Shown here: piece by piece, positions 17,196 through 25,890 of the stretch
Position numbering within the stretch: position 1 is the first letter of the stretch
Layout of the letters: the number at the start of each line of letters is the position of its first letter
Assembly: GCF_009696685.2 (NCBI RefSeq)
Contig: NZ_CP102355.1
Span: forward strand, 248,001-312,000
Length of the DNA stretch: 64,000 nucleotides
Origin: Paracoccus sp. SMMA_5_TC
GTDB taxonomy: Bacteria > Pseudomonadota > Alphaproteobacteria > Rhodobacterales > Rhodobacteraceae
Direction: 5' to 3'
The notes under the pieces: model-generated
The model's input: only the letters and a program-made list of their open reading frames with translations
The model's database searches: none
What the model was told of the DNA's origin: nothing
Made by a program: the position numbers and the translations under genes

Positions 17196-18170
17196 ATGCG
17201 CGATCACGGCGGCGATATCGACCGGGCGGCGGCGCAATGGGGCGGCGAGGACTGGATCGACCTGTCCACCGGCATCAACCGCCGTCCGTGGCCGGCGCCG
17301 CCGCTGTCACGGCACGCGCTGACCGCCCTGCCCACCGCCGCCGACCACGATCGGCTGATCGCCGCGGCGGCAGCGCGATTCGCGGTGCCACCGGCACAGG
17401 TGCTGGCGCTGGCCGGGGCCTCGGCCGCGATCCAGCTGTTGCCGCGCGTGCTGCCCCGCGGTCCGCGCGGCGGTCAGGCGGCGGTGCTGTCGCCGACCTA
17501 TAACGAACATGCCGCCAGCCTGCAGGCGGCCGGCTGGCAGGTCGCGCAGCCGCAAAGCCCCGAGGGTCTGGCCGGCGCCGATCTGGCGGTGGTGGTCAAC
17601 CCCAACAACCCGGATGGTCGCTGTCTGTCGCCCGACCGGATCGCAGCCCTGGCCGCACAGGTCGGGCACCTCCTGGTCGATGAAAGCTTTGCCGACGCGC
17701 GCCCCGACCTGGCGCTGGCGGCACGGCGGCCGGCGAATGTGACGGTGCTGCGCAGCCTGGGCAAGTTCTGGGGGCTGGCGGGTCTGCGGCTGGGGTTCGT
17801 CCTGGCCGAACCCGCGCTGCTGGCGCGGCTGGCCGCGATGGCCGGTCCCTGGCCGGTGTCGGGGCCGGCGCTGGAACTGGGCACCGCCGCCTTGAACGAT
17901 ACCGGCTGGACGCAGGCCACCGTGACCTGGCTGGCCGAGGCCGCGCTGCATCTGGACCAGATCGTCAGCCCGCACTGGCCGCTGGTCGGCGGCACGCATC
18001 TGTTCCGGCTCTATGCCGCGCCGGATGCGGGCGCCGCGCGCGATCGATTGGCGCGCGCCGGCATCTGGAGCCGCATCTTTCCCTGGCATCGGCACTGGAT
18101 CCGCCTGGGCATCCCCGGCAGCCGCGAGGAATTCGAGCGCCTGCGGCGCGCGTTCACAACAGATGGTTGA
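17196..18170 (+). CDS. cobC: Threonine-phosphate decarboxylase / CobC-type aminotransferase
   Basis: A 324-residue fold-type I PLP enzyme of the CobC/CobD family, which supplies the aminopropanol arm of cobalamin. The start MRDHGGDIDRAAAQWGG and the phrase WIDLSTGINR are typical of CobC. The PLP lysine is Lys190 in SLGKFWGL, and VVNPNNPDGR is the conserved Asn-Pro stretch. It is slightly short for an aminotransferase but normal for this family. It stands apart from cobS/cobT (13 kb away). Its 3' end overlaps the convergent purK gene by 17 bases. Confidence 0.88.
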   Translation: MRDHGGDIDRAAAQWGGEDWIDLSTGINRRPWPAPPLSRHALTALPTAADHDRLIAAAAARFAVPPAQVLALAGASAAIQLLPRVLPRGPRGGQAAVLSPTYNEHAASLQAAGWQVAQPQSPEGLAGADLAVVVNPNNPDGRCLSPDRIAALAAQVGHLLVDESFADARPDLALAARRPANVTVLRSLGKFWGLAGLRLGFVLAEPALLARLAAMAGPWPVSGPALELGTAALNDTGWTQATVTWLAEAALHLDQIVSPHWPLVGGTHLFRLYAAPDAGAARDRLARAGIWSRIFPWHRHWIRLGIPGSREEFERLRRAFTTDG

Positions 18171-19197
18171 CGTGGCCCATCTTGCGGCCGGCCCGCGCCT
18201 CGCCCTTGCCGTATAGGTGCAGCTGCGCGCGCGGGCTGCGTAGCAGTTCGGGCAGGCGCAGCACATCGTCGCCGATCAGATTTTCCATGCGCACATCGGC
18301 ATAACGCTGGCCATCGCCCAGCGGCAGGCCGGCGACGGCGCGGATATGCTGCTCGAACTGATCGACGGCGCATCCCGCCTGGGTCCAGTGCCCGGAATTG
18401 TGCACGCGGGGGGCGATCTCGTTGACCACCAACCCTTGCGCGGTCACGAAAAGCTCGACCCCCATCACCCCGATGTAGTCCAGCGCATTGACGATGCGCG
18501 CCGCGATCAGCACCGCATCGGTCAGCAGGTTCTGCGGCAGGCCGCTGGGCACTGTGGTGGTGCGCAGGATGCCGTCGCGGTGGACGTTCAGCCCGGGATC
18601 AAAGGCGGCTACCTGCCCGTCGGCGCCGCGCGCCACGATCACGCTGACCTCGGCCGAGAAATCGACAAAACCCTCAAGCACCGAAGGCGCCCCGGTCCAG
18701 TCGCGCTGGCCGGCATCCGAAAAACGGATCTGGCCCTTGCCGTCATAGCCCAGCCGCCGGGTCTTGAGAATCGCCGGCGTGCCCAGCGCCGCCAGCGCGG
18801 CGGGCAGATCATCGGCGGTTTCGACATTGCGATAGGGGGCGGTGGTCAGGCCGATGCCGGTCAGGAAATCCTTTTCCGTCAGCCGGTCCTGCGACACCGC
18901 CAGCGCCCGGCGATTGGGCCGGATCGGCCGCAGCGATTCCAGCAGGTCCAGGGCCGAGGTCGGCACGTTCTCGAATTCATAGGTGATGACATCGACCGAG
19001 CCGGCAAAGGCCCGCAGCGCCGCCTCGTCCTCGTAGGGGGCGGTGGTCAGCGCATGGGCGACATCGCCGGCGGGGGCTGGTCCGGGTTCATAGACATGAC
19101 AGCGATAGCCCAGCCGGCTGGCGGCGACCGAAAGCATGCGCCCCAACTGGCCGCCGCCCAGGATGCCAATGGTCGCGCCGGGTTTCAGCTCAGTCAT
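18154..19197 (-). CDS. purK: N5-carboxyaminoimidazole ribonucleotide synthase PurK
   Basis: A 347-residue ATP-grasp enzyme that converts AIR, bicarbonate and ATP to N5-CAIR in purine synthesis. It begins [25 protein letters not shown]-grasp motifs include [15 protein letters not shown], and [15 protein letters not shown] marks the PurK active site. I use ATG 19197, which overlaps the purE stop by eight bases; an upstream in-frame start at 19245 lies inside purE. PurE and PurK act in sequence and are cotranscribed. Convergent with cobC. Confidence 0.95.
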   Translation of the reverse strand: MTELKPGATIGILGGGQLGRMLSVAASRLGYRCHVYEPGPAPAGDVAHALTTAPYEDEAALRAFAGSVDVITYEFENVPTSALDLLESLRPIRPNRRALAVSQDRLTEKDFLTGIGLTTAPYRNVETADDLPAALAALGTPAILKTRRLGYDGKGQIRFSDAGQRDWTGAPSVLEGFVDFSAEVSVIVARGADGQVAAFDPGLNVHRDGILRTTTVPSGLPQNLLTDAVLIAARIVNALDYIGVMGVELFVTAQGLVVNEIAPRVHNSGHWTQAGCAVDQFEQHIRAVAGLPLGDGQRYADVRMENLIGDDVLRLPELLRSPRAQLHLYGKGEARAGRKMGHVNHLL

Positions 19198-19675
19198 CGC
19201 TCGGCTCCTGCGGGATGGAATCGGACAGCGCCTGGCGCCAGGCATCCAGCCGCGCTGCCAGGTCGGGATCAGAGATCGCCAGGATCGCGGCCGCCATCAG
19301 ACCGGCATTGGCGGCCCCCGCCGAGCCGATGGCCATGGTCGCCACCGGATAGCCGCGCGGCATCTGCAGGATCGAATAAAGCGAATCGACCCCGGACAGC
19401 GCCCGGGTCTGCACCGGCACCCCGATCACCGGCACGCGGGTCTTGCTGGCCATCATGCCGGGCAGATGCGCGGCCCCGCCGGCGCCGGCGATGATGACGC
19501 GCAGCCCCCGCGCCACCGCGTTCTTGCCATAGTCCCACAGCCGGTCGGGCGTGCGATGCGCGCTGACGATGCGCGTTTCGTAACCGACACCCAGCTCGTC
19601 CAGAATGGCGGCCGCCTCGCGCATGGTGGGCCAGTCGGACTGGCTGCCCATGATGATTCCGACGGGTTTTTCCAT
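19190..19675 (-). CDS. purE: N5-CAIR mutase PurE
   Basis: A 161-residue class I PurE that converts N5-CAIR to CAIR. Signature stretches are [22 protein letters not shown] with its active-site histidine, and [12 protein letters not shown]. The class I type agrees with the adjacent purK. The start [10 protein letters not shown] at 19675 is chosen over an upstream codon at 19708 that only adds basic residues. It is translated into purK through an eight-base overlap. Confidence 0.95.
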   Translation of the reverse strand: MEKPVGIIMGSQSDWPTMREAAAILDELGVGYETRIVSAHRTPDRLWDYGKNAVARGLRVIIAGAGGAAHLPGMMASKTRVPVIGVPVQTRALSGVDSLYSILQMPRGYPVATMAIGSAGAANAGLMAAAILAISDPDLAARLDAWRQALSDSIPQEPSDD

Positions 19676-19724
19676 GGATCGCCCCCTTTTGCCCCGCCCT
19701 AGCGCCAAGGACGCGCGGATGCAA

Positions 19725-19943
19725 TCAGGCGATGATGTCGGGCGTCAGCTCGTCCTCGAGCCGGGCGATGCGATCCTTTAGCGCAAGCTTCTGTTTCTTC
19801 AGCCTTTGCAAGGTCAGCGAATGGGTCAGGCTTTGCGCGGTCAGGGCCGCGATCGCCTCGTCAAGGTCGCGATGTTCGCGCCGCAACATCTCCAGCCGGG
19901 CGCGGGCGATCTCTTCATGGGACATCTCGTATTGGGCGTTCAT
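19725..19943 (-). CDS. YdcH family (DUF465) small coiled-coil protein
   Basis: A 72-residue charged protein beginning [20 protein letters not shown] and containing [33 protein letters not shown] and the C-terminal LTPDIIA. These are hallmarks of the alphaproteobacterial DUF465/YdcH group. It should form a helical hairpin or coiled coil; the function is unknown. ATG 19943 has GAGG upstream; ATG 19970 and ATG 19925 are alternatives. It lies just upstream of purE on the same strand, separated by 49 bases. Confidence 0.8.
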   Translation of the reverse strand: MNAQYEMSHEEIARARLEMLRREHRDLDEAIAALTAQSLTHSLTLQRLKKQKLALKDRIARLEDELTPDIIA

Positions 19944-19970
19944 GTCGGGCCTCGGGCTGGACTTGTGCAT

Positions 19971-19998
19971 TTATAACCCTTGTGTCTTGCGGTGTTAA
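19971..19998 (-). promoter_or_regulatory. Possible promoter of the DUF465 gene
   Basis: TTAACA, a 16-base spacer and TTATAA on the minus strand lie just upstream of the DUF465 start. The -10 is good and the -35 weak. If ATG 19970 were used there would be almost no leader, which favours ATG 19943. Confidence 0.4.
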
Positions 19999-20032
19999 TG
20001 GCAAAGGCGGGCAGCGGACGCCGGCATCGCAC

Positions 20033-20061
20033 CTTGCACGGGCGCGCATCAGTTCACATAT
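20033..20061 (+). promoter_or_regulatory. Possible RpoH-type heat-shock promoter of hsp20
   Basis: CTTGCA, a 17-base spacer and ACATAT lie about 70-97 bases before the hsp20 start. The CTTG -35 core and the CATAT-like -10 resemble alphaproteobacterial sigma-32 promoters. Inferred by eye. Confidence 0.45.
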
Positions 20062-20129
20062 TGGTCCTGCCGGCCCGCCATACCGGGGGCCGGACGAACA
20101 GTCGCTTTGATGCAAAGGGCTTGGGCAAG

Positions 20130-20540
20130 ATGACCAAGATCAGTCTGGCCGCTCATCCGTTCCTGCTGGGGTTCGATCAGTTGGAGCGCCTGGCCGAAAG
20201 GGCCGCCAAGGGGGCCGAGGGCTATCCGCCCTACAACATCGAACACCAGGGCCCGAACGGGTTCCGGATCACACTGGCCGTTGCCGGGTTTTCCGACGAT
20301 GACCTGTCCATCACGCTCGAGGATCGCCAGCTGGTGATTCGCGGCCGTCAGGCCGAGCCCGATGAAGGGCGCGTCTTTCTGCATCGGGGTATCGCCGCGC
20401 GCGCGTTCCAGCGCAGCTTCGTGCTGGCCGACGGGGTCGAGGTGGTTTCGGCCGGGCTGGAAAACGGCCTGCTGAACATCGACCTGCGCCGCTCGGTCCC
20501 CGACAGCATCGTCCAGACCATTCCGATCAGCCGCAAATGA
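20130..20540 (+). CDS. Small heat-shock protein, Hsp20 family
   Basis: A 136-residue alpha-crystallin-domain chaperone. The N-terminal part is MTKISLAAHPFLLGFDQLERL. The ACD follows with PPYNIEHQGPNGFRITLAVAGF and ends in the conserved A-x-x-x-G-L-like strand SAGLENGLLNIDLRR. The C-terminal tail carries an IPI-type anchor (QTIPISRK) needed for oligomer assembly. It binds unfolding proteins without ATP. An RpoH-like promoter lies upstream and rpoH is 7 kb away. The DUF1150 gene follows after 13 bases, a pairing usual in this bacterial group. Confidence 0.93.
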   Translation: MTKISLAAHPFLLGFDQLERLAERAAKGAEGYPPYNIEHQGPNGFRITLAVAGFSDDDLSITLEDRQLVIRGRQAEPDEGRVFLHRGIAARAFQRSFVLADGVEVVSAGLENGLLNIDLRRSVPDSIVQTIPISRK

Positions 20541-20553
20541 AAGGGGATCGCTG

Positions 20554-20781
20554 ATGAACGAGAAATTCGATTTTGGCCCCGACAGCGCGGGCAACATCGT
20601 CTACATCCGCCGTGTCGCGACCGACAGCCTGCCTGACGAGGTGCGCCGCCAGGTGCCGGGTGTCGACGCGCTTTATGCCGTCCATGGCATCGACGGCGAG
20701 CGCCTGGCCCTGGTCCGCAACCGCAGCCTGGCCTTTGCGCTGGCGCGGCAGAATGAACTGACACCCGTCAGCGTCCACTGA
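20554..20781 (+). CDS. DUF1150 family protein
   Basis: A 75-residue protein of the DUF1150 family, found beside hsp20 genes in Rhodobacterales and Rhizobiales. It begins MNEKFDFGPDSAGNIVYIRRV and includes LYAVHGIDGERLALVRNR. No membrane segment or catalytic motif is seen. A strong AAGGGG site precedes ATG 20554. Cotranscription with hsp20 suggests a stress-related role; the function is unknown. Confidence 0.88.
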   Translation: MNEKFDFGPDSAGNIVYIRRVATDSLPDEVRRQVPGVDALYAVHGIDGERLALVRNRSLAFALARQNELTPVSVH

Positions 20782-20827
20782 CGATCCCCACCCGGCAGCC
20801 GGGCACCTTTCCCGGCAATCTTGCAGT

Positions 20828-20851
20828 GGCCGGCGCCCAGCGCCGGCCTTT
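20828..20851 (+). terminator. Rho-independent-like terminator after hsp20-DUF1150
   Basis: A perfect 9-bp stem GGCCGGCGC/GCGCCGGCC with a CCA loop is followed by TTT, 47 bases after the DUF1150 stop. It sits in the convergent gap with trxB. The short T-run makes it modest in this GC-rich genome. Confidence 0.7.
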
Positions 20852-20871
20852 GCTCATGTATGACTGCGGGT

Positions 20872-21882
20872 TCAGGCCGAAATCTCGGCCGCATTCGGGG
20901 CAGGTTCGCCGGCCATGTCCTGCTCGGCCAGCCAGCGTTCGGCATCGAGTGCCGCCATGCAGCCCATGCCGGCGCTGGTCACCGCCTGGCGATAGACATG
21001 ATCGGTCAGATCGCCTGCCGCAAATACGCCGGGGATCGAGGTGCGGGTGCTGCCCGGTTCGACCCGCACATAACCGCCGTGGTGCAGTTCAAGCTGATCC
21101 TTGACCAGTTCCGATGCAGGGGCGTGGCCGATGGCGACAAACACCCCCTCGCCCGCGATGCGGGTTTCCGCGCCGTCCAGCACATTGCGCAGTCGAACCC
21201 CGGTCACGCCCAGAGGCGATTCGGTGCCCAGAACCTCGATCAGTTCGTGATTCCAAAGAATCTCGATCTTGGGATTGCGGAACAGGCGGTCCTGCAGGAT
21301 CTTTTCGGCCCGCAGGCTGTCACGGCGATGCACCAGCGTGACCTTGCTGGCGAAATTGGTCAGAAACAGCGCCTCTTCGACGGCGGTATTGCCCCCGCCG
21401 ATCACGACCACCTCGCGATTGCGATAGAAAAAGCCGTCGCAGGTGGCACAGGCCGATACGCCGAAGCCCTTGAACTTTTCCTCGCTTTCAAGCCCCAGCC
21501 AGCGCGCCTGGGCACCGGTGGCCAGGATCACCGCATCGGCGGTGATGCGCGCACCCGAATCCAGTTCGGCGACAAAGGGCCGCTGGCTCAGGTCCAGGCG
21601 GGTCACGGTATCGACGAACACCCCTGCCCCCATCGCGCGGGCGTGGCTTTCCATTTTCACCATCAGGTCGGGGCCCTGGATCTCGGTCTCGCCGGGCCAG
21701 TTCTCGACCTCGGTGGTGATGGTCAGCTGGCCGCCCGGCTGCATGCCCTGGATCAGCACCGGGTTCAGCATGGCCCGCGCGGCATAAACGGCGGCGGTAT
21801 AGCCTGCGGGACCAGAGCCGACGATCAGCACGCGGGTATGGGCGGGCAGGACGGTATCGGTTTCGATCGGGGCGTGGGACAT
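20872..21882 (-). CDS. trxB: Thioredoxin-disulfide reductase
   Basis: A 336-residue low-molecular-weight thioredoxin reductase: FAD, NADPH and a redox-active disulfide. The FAD motif GSGPAG is at 22-27, the active-site CATC at 145-148 and the NADPH motif GGGNTA at 162-167. The second FAD motif is [10 protein letters not shown] near the C-terminus. ATG 21882 is chosen over an upstream start at 21945 that adds basic sequence. It is divergent from an Lrp-type regulator; the 162-base gap carries two short dyads that could be operators. Confidence 0.95.
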   Translation of the reverse strand: MSHAPIETDTVLPAHTRVLIVGSGPAGYTAAVYAARAMLNPVLIQGMQPGGQLTITTEVENWPGETEIQGPDLMVKMESHARAMGAGVFVDTVTRLDLSQRPFVAELDSGARITADAVILATGAQARWLGLESEEKFKGFGVSACATCDGFFYRNREVVVIGGGNTAVEEALFLTNFASKVTLVHRRDSLRAEKILQDRLFRNPKIEILWNHELIEVLGTESPLGVTGVRLRNVLDGAETRIAGEGVFVAIGHAPASELVKDQLELHHGGYVRVEPGSTRTSIPGVFAAGDLTDHVYRQAVTSAGMGCMAALDAERWLAEQDMAGEPAPNAAEISA

Positions 21883-21946
21883 GGAAGCTGGACCTTTCGC
21901 GTTCTGGCGCTTAGGTAAGCACCTCTGCCGCCGCATGCAATCCATC

Positions 21947-21983
21947 GCAAGACTTGCCGCAGGTCGGAAAGAATATTGCGCAA
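21947..21983. promoter_or_regulatory. Two dyads in the trxB / lrp-like divergent promoter region
   Basis: GCAAG-A-CTTGC (21947-21957) and TTGCGCAA (21976-21983) are inverted repeats in the gap between trxB and the divergent Lrp-type gene. They share the GCAAG/TTGC core. Lrp-family regulators often control their divergent neighbour, so these are candidate sites. Inference only. Confidence 0.35.
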
Positions 21984-22044
21984 GTCGGGCCTACGGGATA
22001 GTTTCCGGCATGTTTTTTGCCCCGCAAGGCAACCAGAGGAACCG

Positions 22045-22545
22045 ATGACCGCCGCCAGACTAGACGAAATCGACCGCAAAATCCTGGCGGAGCTTCAGGC
22101 CGATGGGCGCATGACCAATGTCGAGCTGGCCCGCCGGGTCGGCATTTCCGCGCCCCCCTGCCTGCGGCGGGTCCGCGCGCTGGAAGAGGCCGGCTACATC
22201 CGCGGCTATCACGCCGACATCGACGCGCGCGAACTGGGATTCGAGGTGCAGGTCTTTGCCATGGTGCGGCTGCACAGCCAGTCGGAACGCGACCTGTCGG
22301 CCTTCGAGGATCTGTGCCGGCAATGGCCTCTGGTCCGCGAATGTCACATGCTGAACGGGGAAATCGATTTCATCCTGAAATGCGTGGCCCCCGACCTGCC
22401 CAGTTTCCAGCGCTTCCTGACCGAATCGCTGACCGCCGCGCCCAATGTCGCCTCGGTCAAGACCTCGCTGGTGATCCGCTGCGCCAAGGACGAACCGGGG
22501 GTGCCGTTTTCCGTGGTCGAGGCGCGGGCCGCCGCGCTGGGATGA
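22045..22545 (+). CDS. Lrp/AsnC family transcriptional regulator
   Basis: A 166-residue Lrp/AsnC protein: an N-terminal winged HTH (about 1-60; LDEIDRKILAELQADGRMTNVELARRVGIS) and a C-terminal RAM ligand-binding domain (about 65-150; ECHMLNGEIDFILKCVAPD). Such proteins form octamers and respond to amino acids. ATG 22045 follows AGAGGAACCG. It is divergent from trxB, which it may regulate. The ligand cannot be told from sequence. Confidence 0.92.
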   Translation: MTAARLDEIDRKILAELQADGRMTNVELARRVGISAPPCLRRVRALEEAGYIRGYHADIDARELGFEVQVFAMVRLHSQSERDLSAFEDLCRQWPLVRECHMLNGEIDFILKCVAPDLPSFQRFLTESLTAAPNVASVKTSLVIRCAKDEPGVPFSVVEARAAALG

Positions 22546-22552
22546 GCCCCGG

Positions 22553-23317
22553 CTAAAGCGCGATGGCCGAAATCAGCCGCCCGTAATCGGCCTGCTGCTG
22601 ATGGGTGCTGCGGCGATAGGAATAGAACCGTTCAGGGTCGGAATAGGTGCAATGACGCGTCCATTCCGCCTCGACCCCCGCCTCGCGCAGCCGCATCAGA
22701 CCGAAACCGGGCAGGTCGAACATCGGCCGTCCGTTCGGGCCGGCGACGAAAAAGCGGTGATGGGCGGGGTCTTCGGCCAGAACCTCGTCCATGAAATCCT
22801 CGCCCACCTCATAGGCGCGCTGGCTGATGCAGGGGCCGATGACGGCGCGGATATGGCGCGCGCCCAGGTCGGACATCGCCCCCACCGCGGCCTCGATCAC
22901 CCCTGCCAGCGCCCCGCGCCAGCCGGCATGGACCGCGCCGATCACCCCGGCCTGCGCATCGGCCAGCAGGATCGGCTGACAATCGGCGGTCAGCACCGCC
23001 AGCGCCACGCCGGGGCGGTTGGTGACGATGCCATCGGCGCGGCGCCCTGCCAGATCGGCGATTGCCGCGTCTTGATCCAGCACGGCGATATCGGCCGAAT
23101 GGACCTGATGCACCGTCAGCAGATGGTCGGCTTCGACGCCCATGGCATCGGCAACCCGACTGCGATTGATCGCCACCATCTCGGCCTGGTCGCTGGAACC
23201 AAGTCCGCAATTCAGCCCGGCAAACAGGCCCGAGGACGCGCCGCCCCGCCGGGTAAAGAAGCCGTGCCGCACCCGGTCCAGCAACGGATGGGTCAGGATT
23301 TCCAGCGTGGTCTGCAT
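22553..23317 (-). CDS. pgeF: PgeF/YfiH-type laccase-domain protein
   Basis: A 254-residue protein of the YfiH/LACC1/DUF152 family. Metal-binding motifs are LTVHQVHSADI (His), VLTADCQPI (Cys) and VHAGWRGAL (His). Relatives have been described as a polyphenol oxidase, a purine nucleoside phosphorylase/adenosine deaminase, and PgeF, which clears mis-incorporated serine from peptidoglycan precursors. The start overlaps the midA stop by one base (TGATG). It is third in an lgt-midA-pgeF operon. Confidence 0.88.
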   Translation of the reverse strand: MQTTLEILTHPLLDRVRHGFFTRRGGASSGLFAGLNCGLGSSDQAEMVAINRSRVADAMGVEADHLLTVHQVHSADIAVLDQDAAIADLAGRRADGIVTNRPGVALAVLTADCQPILLADAQAGVIGAVHAGWRGALAGVIEAAVGAMSDLGARHIRAVIGPCISQRAYEVGEDFMDEVLAEDPAHHRFFVAGPNGRPMFDLPGFGLMRLREAGVEAEWTRHCTYSDPERFYSYRRSTHQQQADYGRLISAIAL

Positions 23318-24360
23318 CAATCGTCCAAAGGTTCGAAGCCGGGCGGCACCGGCGCCCCGGGCGCCCAGAGTGCCAGAACTTTGAACAGGTGACCCATTTC
23401 GTCGGGCGCGGTCAAGCGATGAAGCGCGGCCATCGCGCCTGCGTCGCCCGCCGCCTGCAGCCGCGCGGCGCGCTGCGCCAGCCCCAGCGCCAACAGCCAG
23501 TCCCCCTGCCGCGCCAGCCGCGACACCCACGCGCCGCTGGCCCGCGCCTGGGCCGCGATCGGCTGAAAATCCACATGCGCGGTCAGGTCGGCCTCGCCCG
23601 GATGGTCGAAGGGGCTTTCCGGCTGGTGGCGGCGCAGCGCCTGGAAGGTATCGCCATGACCGGCCCAGCCGCCATAATCCAGCACGATTGCCAGCCCGCC
23701 GTGGCGGCCGATGCGTGCCGCGATCTGCTCGACAATCGGCAGCGCCGCGGGACAGTATTCGCGGATCTGGCCGATGGGGGCGGGCGGCCCGGGCTGCACG
23801 GCGCCCAGCGCAAAGCCCAGCCGGCCCGCATCGTCCAGCGTCACCAGCCGCGGCGCCCAACCGCCCGCCACCGCCTGCAGCTGACGGATCGGCAGCGCGT
23901 CGAAGAATTCGTTGGCCACCAGGAACAGCGGCAAGTCCGGCAAATCAGCCGCATGGTCCAGATGCGTCAACGGCCCCAGCCGTTCGCATTGGATGCGGCG
24001 CAGATGCGGCGATGCCTCGACCAGGTGCAGCCGGGCGGCCTGGCGCATACCGGGCACATGACCGATCGCGCGCAGGATGTCGGCCATCAGCGTGCCGCGC
24101 CCCGGGCCAAGTTCGGCCAGCACGAAGGGATCCGGCCGGCCCTGGTCCAGCCAGGCCTGCGCCAGCGCCAGGCCGACGATTTCGCCGAACATCTGGCTGA
24201 TTTCCGGCGCGGTGGTGAAATCGCCGGCCGCGCCGAAGGGATCGCGCGTCGCGTAATAGCCGTGCTGGGGATGCAGCAGGCACATCTGCATGTAATCCTC
24301 GAGCGGCATCGGCCCGCTCAGCCGGATGCGGGCGGCGATCAGCCGCGCCAGCGGCGTCAT
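23317..24360 (-). CDS. MidA/NDUFAF7-type SAM-dependent methyltransferase
   Basis: A 347-residue class I SAM methyltransferase of the MidA/NDUFAF7 (DUF185) family. It begins [22 protein letters not shown], followed by the family signature [31 protein letters not shown]. The SAM motif is [18 protein letters not shown], and [13 protein letters not shown] follows. Human NDUFAF7 methylates an arginine on the 49-kDa (NuoD-type) complex I subunit, and the substrate of this protein may be the NuoD encoded 35 kb away. ATG overlaps the lgt stop by four bases. Confidence 0.88.
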   Translation of the reverse strand: MTPLARLIAARIRLSGPMPLEDYMQMCLLHPQHGYYATRDPFGAAGDFTTAPEISQMFGEIVGLALAQAWLDQGRPDPFVLAELGPGRGTLMADILRAIGHVPGMRQAARLHLVEASPHLRRIQCERLGPLTHLDHAADLPDLPLFLVANEFFDALPIRQLQAVAGGWAPRLVTLDDAGRLGFALGAVQPGPPAPIGQIREYCPAALPIVEQIAARIGRHGGLAIVLDYGGWAGHGDTFQALRRHQPESPFDHPGEADLTAHVDFQPIAAQARASGAWVSRLARQGDWLLALGLAQRAARLQAAGDAGAMAALHRLTAPDEMGHLFKVLALWAPGAPVPPGFEPLDD

Positions 24361-25235
24361 CGCAGCGCCGGCCGGCTGCGGGCCCAGATCAGAAAGCCCA
24401 GACCCACCGCGACCATGGGCAGCGACAGAAGCTGCCCCATGGTCACGCCCCAGACCGGCCCGCCCAGGACATGGCCCAGGGGATTGTCGGGGGTGATGAA
24501 CTGCGCATCGGCCTGGCGAAAGAACTCGACCACAAAGCGCGACAGCCCGTAGCCCGCCAGAAACAGCCCCAGCGCCTGACCCGGCCGCCGCAAGCCGCCG
24601 GCCCGGACCAACCACAGCAGCGCCAAGGCCAACACCACGCCTTCCAGGCCCGCCTCGTAAAGCTGGCTGGGGTGGCGGGCACAGGGGCCGGTCACGCCGG
24701 GGCAGGTCTGCGCCGCCTGGCCGGGAAAGATCACGCCCCAGGGCAGGTCGGTCGGCCGGCCCCACAGTTCGGCATTGATGAAATTGGCCACCCGGCCCAG
24801 CCCCAGACCAATGGGCGTCGCCACCGCCAGCGCATCGGCCAGCCGCAGCGCCGGGATGCCATGCCGCCGGCAGAACCACCAGGCAGCCACGACCACCCCC
24901 AGAAAACCGCCGTGAAAGGACATGCCGCCATGCCACAGCATCGGGATCTGACCGGGATTGGCCAGATAATAGGCCGGCTCATAGAACAGAACGAAGCCCA
25001 GCCGCCCGCCCAGCACCACCCCGGCGATGACCCAGGTCAGCAGTTCCTCGACCTGATCGGGGCGCATGGGCGGTGCATCGCCCCACAGTGCGGGCCGCCG
25101 CATCAGCGCCACCATGATCCGCCAGCCCAGGATCAGCCCGACCAGATAGGCCAGCGCATACCAGCGAAGCGAAAATTCGACCCCGCCCAGGCTGATGGTA
25201 AAGATTTCGGGCGAAATGTCGGGAAAGGCGATCAT
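24357..25235 (-). CDS. lgt: Prolipoprotein diacylglyceryl transferase
   Basis: A 292-residue polytopic membrane enzyme that adds diacylglycerol to the lipobox cysteine of prolipoproteins, the first step of lipoprotein maturation. Conserved features include WYALAYLVG, the phosphatidylglycerol-binding region [28 protein letters not shown] and HPSQLYEA. About seven membrane segments are visible. ATG 25235 is chosen because the family start ([14 protein letters not shown]) is there. A good promoter lies 20-50 bases upstream. It heads an overlapping operon with midA and pgeF. Confidence 0.95.
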   Translation of the reverse strand: MIAFPDISPEIFTISLGGVEFSLRWYALAYLVGLILGWRIMVALMRRPALWGDAPPMRPDQVEELLTWVIAGVVLGGRLGFVLFYEPAYYLANPGQIPMLWHGGMSFHGGFLGVVVAAWWFCRRHGIPALRLADALAVATPIGLGLGRVANFINAELWGRPTDLPWGVIFPGQAAQTCPGVTGPCARHPSQLYEAGLEGVVLALALLWLVRAGGLRRPGQALGLFLAGYGLSRFVVEFFRQADAQFITPDNPLGHVLGGPVWGVTMGQLLSLPMVAVGLGFLIWARSRPALR

Positions 25236-25255
25236 GGGCTCCTCGGGTTCGGGGC

Positions 25256-25283
25256 AGGCTACGCGGGGGGCAGCGGCTGTCAA
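25256..25283 (-). promoter_or_regulatory. Promoter of the lgt operon
   Basis: A perfect TTGACA -35, a 16-base spacer and TAGCCT -10 on the minus strand lie just upstream of lgt. The transcription start would fall about 15 bases before the ATG. Confidence 0.6.
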
Positions 25284-25287
25284 CCGA

Positions 25288-25316
25288 TTGCACAGCCGAC
25301 GCGCCGAGCCCATATA
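25288..25316 (+). promoter_or_regulatory. Possible promoter of the UbiK-like gene
   Basis: TTGCAC, a 17-base spacer and CATATA on the plus strand lie about 30-58 bases before ATG 25346. They sit back to back with the lgt promoter in the same 110-base gap. Moderate match by eye. Confidence 0.4.
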
Positions 25317-25345
25317 GGGGGTAACGCTGAACCGAAAGGCCCGCC

Positions 25346-25594
25346 ATGACCGCCAACAACCGTTTCTTCGACGATCTCTCGAAATTGATGACCAATGCCA
25401 TGGGCGTGGCCCAGGGCGCCAAGGACGAGGCCCAGACCGCCTTCAACAGCTGGATCGACCGCTGGCTGGCCGAGCGTGATTTCGTCACCCGCGAGGAATT
25501 CGAGGCGGTGCGCGAAATGGCGATCAAGGCCCGCACCGAAAACGCCGAGTTGCGCGCCCGGCTGGACGCGCTCGAAGCCAAGGTTCAGGGCTGA
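25346..25594 (+). CDS. UbiK-like accessory factor (BMFP domain)
   Basis: An 82-residue protein of the UbiK/YqiC (BMFP, DUF526) family: an amphipathic N-terminal helix ([17 protein letters not shown]), then a C-terminal coiled coil with [16 protein letters not shown]. In E. coli UbiK assists aerobic ubiquinone synthesis and binds membranes. An AAAGG site precedes the ATG. The last ten bases overlap the convergent DUF6476 gene. Confidence 0.85.
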   Translation: MTANNRFFDDLSKLMTNAMGVAQGAKDEAQTAFNSWIDRWLAERDFVTREEFEAVREMAIKARTENAELRARLDALEAKVQG

Positions 25595-25890
25595 CGCCGC
25601 TGCTGCAATCGCCCCTGGCGGTCGTAAAGCAGCACCTCGCCCGTCTCGGTCACAACCACCAGCCAGTCACGGGCGAAGGTTATCGCGGCCGGGCGGGCGC
25701 CTTGCGGCAATTCGACCTGCGGCGGCAGTTCCGGCAATGGTGGTTGCGACAGCCGCAACCACAGCAGGGCTGCGACCACCATCATGCCCAGACCCATCAC
25801 CACCGCCAGCGATGTCACCAGGATGCGCAGCCAGCGCAGCATCGGCAGCGCTTCCTCTGGCGTCTGATCCCGCCTATCATCACCCGCCAT
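25585..25890 (-). CDS. DUF6476 family single-pass membrane protein
   Basis: A 101-residue protein with a short cytoplasmic start (MAGDDRRDQTPEEALPMLRW), one membrane helix (about 20-45) and a periplasmic tail with ITFARDWLVVVTETGEVLLYD. I recognise this as DUF6476, a small Rhodobacterales family of unknown function. The start shares the CATG at 25888-25891 with the divergent pseudouridine synthase gene, so the two messages begin with overlapping codons. The 3' end overlaps the UbiK-like gene by ten bases. Confidence 0.75.
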   Translation of the reverse strand: MAGDDRRDQTPEEALPMLRWLRILVTSLAVVMGLGMMVVAALLWLRLSQPPLPELPPQVELPQGARPAAITFARDWLVVVTETGEVLLYDRQGRLQQRRQP

